Source of the DNA: Aldehydirespirator sp965205155
Lineage (GTDB): Bacteria > Actinomycetota > Acidimicrobiia > Acidimicrobiales > Aldehydirespiratoraceae
Length of the DNA stretch: 64,000 nt
Assembly: GCA_965205155.1 (NCBI GenBank)
Contig: OZ242033.1
Location: 1,674,001 to 1,738,000 of the forward strand
Direction: 5' to 3'
A model generated the notes under the pieces. That model did not search any database, was not told the origin of the DNA, and was given only the letters and a program-made list of their open reading frames with translations. Of the stretch, positions 58,586 through 64,000 are shown one piece after another. A program made the translations under genes and the position numbers. Every line of letters begins with the position of its first letter. The stretch's first letter is position 1.

Positions 58586-59289
58586 CGGTTCAGGCCGCTT
58601 CGGCGGACACCGCGACGCTGATGGACCGGCTCGGCCACCGGTTCTCTGACACCACATTGCTCGAACTGGCCCTGACCCATCGGTCCTGGTGCGCCGAGCA
58701 CTCGGGATCGTCCTCCAACGAGCGGCTGGAGTTCCTCGGCGATGCCGTCCTGGGCCTCGTGGTGACCCAGAGGCTCTACTCGCGTTTTGGCGAATGGTCC
58801 GAAGGCGATCTGGCCAAGACCCGTGCCTCGCTCGTCAACTCGGCCACACTGGCTGAGGTCGGCCGATCGATCGACCTGGGCGACCGGCTGCGCCTCGGCC
58901 GGGGAGAGGTCGCCTCGGGCGGCCGCGCCAAGTCCTCGATCCTGGCCGATGCGATGGAGGCGGTGATCGGGGCGGTGTATCTCGACGGCGGCATTGGAGC
59001 GGCCGACGATGCAGTCGGCAGGCTCCTCGGCTCGCGCATCGATGCCGCGGCCCGAGCTCCGGGCCACGCCGACTTCAAGACAAGGCTCCAGGAACTGGCG
59101 GCCCGTCTCGGATTCGCCCCTCCGGTCTACGACGTGACCACCAGCGGACCCGCGCACAACAAGTTGTTCGAAGCCATGGTGCATGCCGGCACCGCCAGCG
59201 GCATCGGGAGGGGAAGCACCAAGAAGGACGCCGAACAGCACGCGGCGGAGATTGCCTACGTAGCCCTCACTTCACAGGCTCAGTCATGA
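58582..59289 (+). CDS. rnc: Ribonuclease III
   Basis: A 235-residue dsRNA endonuclease for rRNA and mRNA processing. It starts at TTG 58582 within the acpP stop (TTGA). The signature NERLEFLGDAVLGLVV lies at 46-61 and a second acidic cluster at DAMEAVIGAVYLDGG; the C-terminal dsRNA-binding domain (about 155-230) reads FKTRLQELAARLGFAPPVY and GRGSTKKDAEQHAAEIAY. Catalytic residues are complete. The stop overlaps the next ATG. Confidence 0.95.
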   Translation: MTVQAASADTATLMDRLGHRFSDTTLLELALTHRSWCAEHSGSSSNERLEFLGDAVLGLVVTQRLYSRFGEWSEGDLAKTRASLVNSATLAEVGRSIDLGDRLRLGRGEVASGGRAKSSILADAMEAVIGAVYLDGGIGAADDAVGRLLGSRIDAAARAPGHADFKTRLQELAARLGFAPPVYDVTTSGPAHNKLFEAMVHAGTASGIGRGSTKKDAEQHAAEIAYVALTSQAQS

Positions 59290-60149
59290 GCACATCGCGC
59301 CCCAACCCCGACCTCACCTTCGAGTTGCCGGAAGTTGAGACGATACGGCGCGATCTCGAACGCGAGATCATCGGCCGCAAGGTCAAGACGGCGGAGGCCT
59401 CGAGCATGAAATGCCTGCGCCGCTACCACACCCGCAAAGCCTTCACGTCGCAATTGGTGGGGGCCAAGATCACCGATGTGAGGCGGGTGGGCCTGTACCT
59501 GGTGATCGAGCTCAGCACCGAGATGCTGCTCGTACTGTCGCTCGGCTCGTCGGGTTCGCCTCGCCGCAACGCCAACAAGCATCCCAGGGTCGCGGGAACC
59601 GAGGTGGTCATCTCGTTCACGCAGTACGGCCAGTTGCGCTTCGTGGACACCGAAGGCACCGGTCAGCTGTTCGTGGTGCCCTGCGACGACTTCTCGACGG
59701 CCCTGCCGGATGTGGCCGAGTTCGGCCTCGATCCGGTCGCCACGCCGATCTCCTGGACGGAGATGGGGCGGCTCCTCCTCCAGAAGGACACGAAGCTCAA
59801 GACCCTGATCACCGACGAGACGTTCGTGGTCGGCATCGGCGACATCTACGCCGACGAGATCCTGTTCGAGGCAGGGCTGCGATTCGACCGGATCTCCAGC
59901 ACGCTGTCCACCCAGGAGATCCGCCGCCTGCACCGGGCGCTCGTCGGCACGATGCACGACGCCATGAAGTACCGGGGGACGTCGGTGCCGGACCGCCCCT
60001 TCGTAGACCCGTTCGGCCAGCCGGGCAGCTACGCGGGCCACCTCAAGGTGTGGGGCCGGCACGGCGAGCTGAGTGAGCGTTCCAGGACCCCGCTCAAGCG
60101 GACCAAGTTCCGCGGCCGCTGGACCTACTACTGCGACACCCAGGTGTGA
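59286..60149 (+). CDS. Fpg/Nei-family protein with eroded active site
   Basis: It occupies the fpg (mutM) position after rnc, and its 287 residues match Fpg overall (ELPEVETIRRDLEREIIGRK, STQEIRRLHRALVGTMHDA). Key residues are changed. The N-terminal catalytic Pro is gone: the start is MSTSRPNPDLTFELPEVE, with an 11-residue extension and Phe at that site. LGMSG reads LGSSG; the RRFG/RTFG loop reads FVDTEGTG; GIGNIY reads GIGDIY; three of four zinc cysteines are lost (LSERSRTPLK and YYCDTQ). A lyase of the normal kind is unlikely. It may bind lesions without cutting, or be decaying. ATG 59286 overlaps the rnc stop. Confidence 0.85.
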   Translation: MSTSRPNPDLTFELPEVETIRRDLEREIIGRKVKTAEASSMKCLRRYHTRKAFTSQLVGAKITDVRRVGLYLVIELSTEMLLVLSLGSSGSPRRNANKHPRVAGTEVVISFTQYGQLRFVDTEGTGQLFVVPCDDFSTALPDVAEFGLDPVATPISWTEMGRLLLQKDTKLKTLITDETFVVGIGDIYADEILFEAGLRFDRISSTLSTQEIRRLHRALVGTMHDAMKYRGTSVPDRPFVDPFGQPGSYAGHLKVWGRHGELSERSRTPLKRTKFRGRWTYYCDTQV

Positions 60150-60167
60150 CCCCCCTGACCTGGGGGG
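60150..60167 (+). terminator. GC hairpin after the Fpg-like gene
   Basis: CCCCCC (60150-60155), loop TGACCT, GGGGGG (60162-60167) form a perfect 6-bp stem immediately after the TGA region of the Fpg-like gene. There is no T-tract, so it may be a pause or attenuation site before smc rather than a full terminator. Confidence 0.4.
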
Positions 60168-60207
60168 ATGCTCAGTTCTGACCCGGGGCCGAACTAGCGT
60201 CGCGCCC

Positions 60208-63200
60208 GTGTATCTGAAGACGCTGACGCTGAAGGGCTTCAAGTCCTTCGCCGAGCCGGCCTCCATTCGCCTGGAGCCGGGCGTCACCGTCGTCGTCGGC
60301 CCCAATGGCAGCGGCAAGTCGAACGTTGTGGACGCGGTGGCCTGGGTTCTGGGCGCTCAGGCGCCGAGCGCGGTGCGCTCCGCCCGGATGGACGATGTGA
60401 TCTTTGCGGGCACTGCTCACAAGCCTGCACTGGGCCGGGCCGAGGTCTCGCTGACGATCGACAACTCCGACGGAATGCTGCCGATGGCGGCCAGCGAGGT
60501 GCAGATCACCCGCACCCTGTTCCGCAACGGCGAGTCGACCTACGCGCTCAACGGCACCCCGTGCCGGCTGCTGGACATCGTCGAGTTGCTCTCGGATACG
60601 GGCGTGGGCCGGCAGCAGCACATGATCGTGTCGCAGAGCCAGATAGACGCCGTTCTCAACGCCCGCCCCGCCGACCGCCGGGTGGTGGTGGAGGAGGCAG
60701 CCGGAATCCTCAAGTATCGCAAGCGGCGGGAGCGGGCCGAGCGCCGCCTGGTCGCCACCGACGGGGACCTGACCCGGATGAGCGATCTCCTGAGAGAGGT
60801 ACGTCGGCGGCTGCGCCCGTTGCAGAAGCAGGCCGAGGCAGCCCGGCGACACGCCGGTCTGCTGTCCGAGTTGGAGGCGCTGCGGGTGCACCTGGCCGGC
60901 CGCGAGATAGCGGACATGCGGGACCAACTGCGGCTGCACAAGGAGCAGGGGGAGGCTCAGGCGGCACTGCAAGCCGACCTGCGGGCCGAACTCGACGAGC
61001 TCAACGCCGGCGTTGCCACCAACGAGCAGCGGCTGGCCCGTCACGGGATGGACGACCACTCAGAGCGCCTGGCCCGCCTCGAAGGGCTCCGGGCCCGGGC
61101 GGCCGGTCTGGCCGCGGTCGCGGTCGAGCGCCAGCGGGGCATTGAACACCAGAGGGCCGCTCTCGCCGACCATGACCTGGCTGCGGGACTGCAAGCGGAG
61201 TTGGAGCGTTGCCGCAAGGAGCTCTCCGCGGTCGTGTTGTCGGCCGCCGCGGCCGATTCCGATCGCCTAGCTCTCGAGCGCTTGCAGGAACAGTTGGAAG
61301 CGGACCGAGCCGCGTTCGGCGCCCAATGGGGCGATGTGGCTGGGTTCGACGTCAAGGTGGCGAGCGAGGCTGCCGAAGCCAGGGGCGAGCTGTCGGCGCT
61401 TCAGTCGACGATCGAGATCAGCCGGTCGGAGCAGCATCGCCTCGCCGAACGCTTGGAGAAGTCCGAGCGTCACCTTCAGGACTTGGCCGGGCGGGTCGAT
61501 GACCACCGCAACGAATTGGGCCGGTGCCGCGACGAGATCGCGGCGCGGCGCGCCGAGCTCGCGGGGGCGGAGGCGGCCCTAGCCGGTGCCTCCAGCGCGC
61601 TGGAAGGCGCGGTCGAGGCCCGTTCGGAGGCCGAAGGCGACTTGCGGCACTGGACCGCGAGGAGCGAGGCCCTCGCGATGGCTCTCGAAGAGGCCGCCAG
61701 GGGTGTGCCCGTCGAAGTGCAGGCCGCGGCCGACGGAGTAATGGGGTTGCTGGGCGACCTTGTGGAGGTGGACCCAGGCGTCGAGGCGGCCTTCGCGGCC
61801 GCGGTCGGCGACGCGATCAGCGCCGTCGTCGTGAGGCACGCCGCCGCGGCCCGCCGCGTGCTCGGCAGCGTCGAGGCCAGCGACGCCGGCGCGGCGGTCA
61901 TCGCCCTGGAGGGCAACGGCTCTGATGTCGCGACCGGTACGCCGGTTCAGCACCTCGGGCTGGAGCCCCTGCGGGGCCGTGTCCATGCCGCCGATCCGGA
62001 TGTGGGCCGCCTGCTGGACGTGTTGCTCGGCTCCACGGCCCTCGTGGAGGACGATTGGCGCGCCGCGTCCGACACCTGGATGCGACACCCCGGCGTTGTC
62101 GTGGTCACGCCGGCCGGGGACCGGTTGAGCAGCAGAGGTTGGCGACTTGGCGTGCACGGCGCGGCCGGGCTCCGGCCCGCGCTGGCGGAGGCTGATCAGC
62201 GGATCGAGGCGGCGCGGGCGGCCTGTGAACGGGCCGATGCCGCCTGCGAAGCGACCCGGAGCGGACTGGCGGCGAGTCGAGCAAGAGTCGACGAGCTCGG
62301 TGGTCGACTGGCCGCGGCAGAAGATTCGGCGGCGTCGGCGACCGGCGCCATCAATGGCGCTGAATCTGATCGCCGTGACCTCGATACCGCGAGCAGCACC
62401 CTGCGCGACCACTTGATGGAGACAACCCGCCGCCTCGACGAGGCCGCCGGCAGGGCTGCGGAGATCGAATCCAGGCTGCCCGAGTTGGAGGCGGCGGAGG
62501 CCGAGGCCCACCAGCGGAGCCGTGAGGCGGCGGAGGCTCGCGCCGCCCTTGACCGGCGTGCAGCCGAGGTGGCGTTGATGGCCGCTGAGCAGAGCGCAAC
62601 CGATGCCGGGCTGGAGCAGCGCCAGCAGATGCTGCAAGCCCGCGCGTCGGAATTGGAGGACCGGCTGGCTCGCCACCGCGCCTCGCGGGCTGTGGCCACC
62701 GAGCGCATGGCCGGGCTGGAGCGCGAGGCGGTGGTGCTCGAGACGCTCAGACGAGCGGTGGAGGAGCGGACGGGAATCCTGAACGCCGGCCTTGCCGAGA
62801 TCCGAGAAGTACGCCGCAGGCACTCCGAGGAGGTCCGAGCCCTGGCTGCGAGCCTCGACGACCTGCGACGCCGGCATGCCGACGCCGAGACTCGCTACGA
62901 GACGCTGCGCCAGGCTGAGAGCCGCCGTGACGTTGAGGAGGCGGAGCTGCGCACCTTGCTGCAGGGAGCGGTCGAGCGCCTGCGCGACGCCTACGGCTTG
63001 TCCCCGCAGCAGGCCGCCGAGGCTCCGTTGCCGGAACTGCCCGACGGGCTCGACCCCGGCCAGCGGATGCATCAGCTGGCCACCGAGCTGGAGATCATGG
63101 GTCCTGTCAATCCCCTGGCCCTGGCCGAATACGACGAGCTCTACGAGCGTCACGAGTTGCTCAGCGGCCAGATGGACGACATCCGGGCGGCCCGCAGGGA

Positions 63201-63699
63201 CCTCAACCGGGTCATCCGGTCGATCGACGGGGAGATCAGGACCGTGTTCACCTCGGCCTTCGTCGATGTGGCCGCCAACTTCGAGGTGCTCTTCGAGGCG
63301 CTGTTCCCGGGCGGCGAGGGGCGCCTCAGCCTCACCGACCCCGACGACCTGCTCGATACCGGCATCGAGATCTCGGCCAAGCCGTCCGGCAAGAACGTGA
63401 AGCGGCTGTCGCTGCTCTCGGGCGGGGAGCGGACCCTGGCCGCACTCGCCTTCCTGTTCGCGGTATTCCGCAGCCGGCCCTCGCCCTTCTATGTGATGGA
63501 CGAGGTGGAGGCCGCTCTCGACGACGTGAACCTGCATCGCTTCCTGAAGCTCGTAGACGAGTTCCGCACCGACGCACAGCTCGTCATCGTCACCCACCAG
63601 AAGCGGACCATGGAGGCCGCGGACTGCCTGCAAGGCGTCTCGATGAAGCCCGGCGGCTCTTCCATGGTCGTGTCCGAGCGCGTCTCCGACGCCGCCTGA
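60208..63699 (+). CDS. smc: Chromosome segregation protein SMC
   Basis: A 1163-residue condensin ATPase. From GTG 60208 it starts VYLKTLTLKGFKSFAEPASI, with Walker A GPNGSGKSN at 31-39. Coiled coil runs about 170-500, the hinge about 505-660 (GVMGLLGDLVEVDPGVEAAF), and a second coiled coil about 665-990. The C-terminal head has MGPVNPLALAEYDEL, the signature LSGGERTLAALAFLFAVF at about 1070 and Walker B FYVMDEVEAALDD at about 1093. Length and order are normal. scpA/scpB are not in the window. Confidence 0.95.
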   Translation: MYLKTLTLKGFKSFAEPASIRLEPGVTVVVGPNGSGKSNVVDAVAWVLGAQAPSAVRSARMDDVIFAGTAHKPALGRAEVSLTIDNSDGMLPMAASEVQITRTLFRNGESTYALNGTPCRLLDIVELLSDTGVGRQQHMIVSQSQIDAVLNARPADRRVVVEEAAGILKYRKRRERAERRLVATDGDLTRMSDLLREVRRRLRPLQKQAEAARRHAGLLSELEALRVHLAGREIADMRDQLRLHKEQGEAQAALQADLRAELDELNAGVATNEQRLARHGMDDHSERLARLEGLRARAAGLAAVAVERQRGIEHQRAALADHDLAAGLQAELERCRKELSAVVLSAAAADSDRLALERLQEQLEADRAAFGAQWGDVAGFDVKVASEAAEARGELSALQSTIEISRSEQHRLAERLEKSERHLQDLAGRVDDHRNELGRCRDEIAARRAELAGAEAALAGASSALEGAVEARSEAEGDLRHWTARSEALAMALEEAARGVPVEVQAAADGVMGLLGDLVEVDPGVEAAFAAAVGDAISAVVVRHAAAARRVLGSVEASDAGAAVIALEGNGSDVATGTPVQHLGLEPLRGRVHAADPDVGRLLDVLLGSTALVEDDWRAASDTWMRHPGVVVVTPAGDRLSSRGWRLGVHGAAGLRPALAEADQRIEAARAACERADAACEATRSGLAASRARVDELGGRLAAAEDSAASATGAINGAESDRRDLDTASSTLRDHLMETTRRLDEAAGRAAEIESRLPELEAAEAEAHQRSREAAEARAALDRRAAEVALMAAEQSATDAGLEQRQQMLQARASELEDRLARHRASRAVATERMAGLEREAVVLETLRRAVEERTGILNAGLAEIREVRRRHSEEVRALAASLDDLRRRHADAETRYETLRQAESRRDVEEAELRTLLQGAVERLRDAYGLSPQQAAEAPLPELPDGLDPGQRMHQLATELEIMGPVNPLALAEYDELYERHELLSGQMDDIRAARRDLNRVIRSIDGEIRTVFTSAFVDVAANFEVLFEALFPGGEGRLSLTDPDDLLDTGIEISAKPSGKNVKRLSLLSGGERTLAALAFLFAVFRSRPSPFYVMDEVEAALDDVNLHRFLKLVDEFRTDAQLVIVTHQKRTMEAADCLQGVSMKPGGSSMVVSERVSDAA

Positions 63700-63771
63700 T
63701 CCGGCGAGGTCCGGCCATCGGCACTCCTCACTAACTGCTCTCTCACCCGTTCGGCCTAGCTTTGGGGTGCG

Positions 63772-64000
63772 ATGCAGGATCCCGACGCCGCCAGCCGGAC
63801 CGCGGTGGTCAGGCCGCCGGACGCCGACCGCGCCATCTCGCGAGCAGCCCCGGCGGCTCGACGACCTGCCTGGCAGGTTGCCGCGGTGGTGATCCTGGCG
63901 TGCCTGGTTCTCGTCGCCGGAACCATCCTCGGAGTGATCCTGTCCGATGGCCAGGACGCGAGCCTCGCCCCGGGGCTGCGACCGGCCTCACCCGGTGAGG
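63772..64000 (+). CDS. Membrane-anchored protein, C-terminal part beyond the window
   Basis: From ATG 63772 the frame stays open to the window end (76 codons). A polar N terminus (QDPDAASRTAVVRPPDADR) leads to one hydrophobic helix (VAAVVILACLVLVAGTILGV) and a polar stretch. In actinobacteria ftsY often follows smc and has an N-terminal membrane helix, but here the helix lies after ~36 residues and no GTPase domain is visible, so identity is open. Confidence 0.5.
   Translation, partial: MQDPDAASRTAVVRPPDADRAISRAAPAARRPAWQVAAVVILACLVLVAGTILGVILSDGQDASLAPGLRPASPGE

Noticed and set aside
61579..63633. A 684-codon open frame antisense to smc
   Set aside because: Shadow of the smc coiled coil; no recognisable domain and no ribosome site.

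Overview
The window reads as a chromosomal segment of a high-GC actinobacterium, most likely of the class Acidimicrobiia. Evidence: mycothiol S-conjugate amidase (mca), the NucS mismatch endonuclease, an F420-type LLM oxidoreductase, the fused actinobacterial 2-oxoglutarate decarboxylase Kgd, and the actinobacterial gene order coaD - coiled-coil protein - DUF177 - rpmF - plsX - acpP - rnc - fpg - smc. Genes are dense, many overlap by 4 bp (ATGA, GTGA or TTGA), and GTG/TTG starts are common. I see no rRNA, tRNA, CRISPR array, prophage or insertion sequence.

Layout. 1-1057: a cut-off CoA-transferase and a SnoaL-like protein. 1110-4641: a nuclease patch, with a PD-(D/E)XK protein, a GIY-YIG protein carrying a duplicated C-terminal domain, and a DUF222/HNH protein; the first two form a two-gene unit with visibly lower GC. 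4892-9654: a type II topoisomerase A/B pair. 9723-14383: a Cas4-like nuclease, an orphan ParA with a small membrane protein, and an MgtE-type channel beside a PhoU/TrkA-C protein. 14447-22619: mca, an SCP2 protein, a YdjC deacetylase homologue, a secreted thermonuclease-like lipoprotein, an LLM oxidoreductase, an SDR, PAP2, VanW and nucS. 22777-27427: a probable sugar or polyol catabolic cluster (SDR, aldolase, FGGY kinase, 2-hydroxyacid dehydrogenase, then a convergent SDR). 27477-37218: cysQ, kgd, xthA, a CPA2-USP antiporter, a UvrD-type helicase and a small metallopeptidase. 37257-40084: a gutted choline-sulfatase remnant and a secreted protein with 29 plant-type leucine-rich repeats. 40170-44149: a TPP riboswitch followed by a thiamine ABC transporter. 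44161-50495: an MFS transporter, a gutted cytochrome P450 and dehydrogenase remnant, an alpha/beta hydrolase, AMACR, pckA and a cold-shock-like protein. 50575-64000: the housekeeping block DAK2 kinase, recG, rsmD, coaD, coiled-coil protein, DUF177, rpmF, plsX, acpP, rnc, Fpg homologue, smc, and a cut-off membrane protein.

Points that stand out: (i) a dispersed repeat of about 90-100 bp present at four loci, always in the same orientation, once as a doubled core inside the DUF177 gene; (ii) at least two genes that keep their exact N and C termini but have lost the middle in frame (choline sulfatase, P450), plus a dehydrogenase stub; (iii) an Fpg-family protein in the conserved fpg position whose catalytic and zinc residues are nearly all replaced; (iv) the nuclease cassette near the left end.
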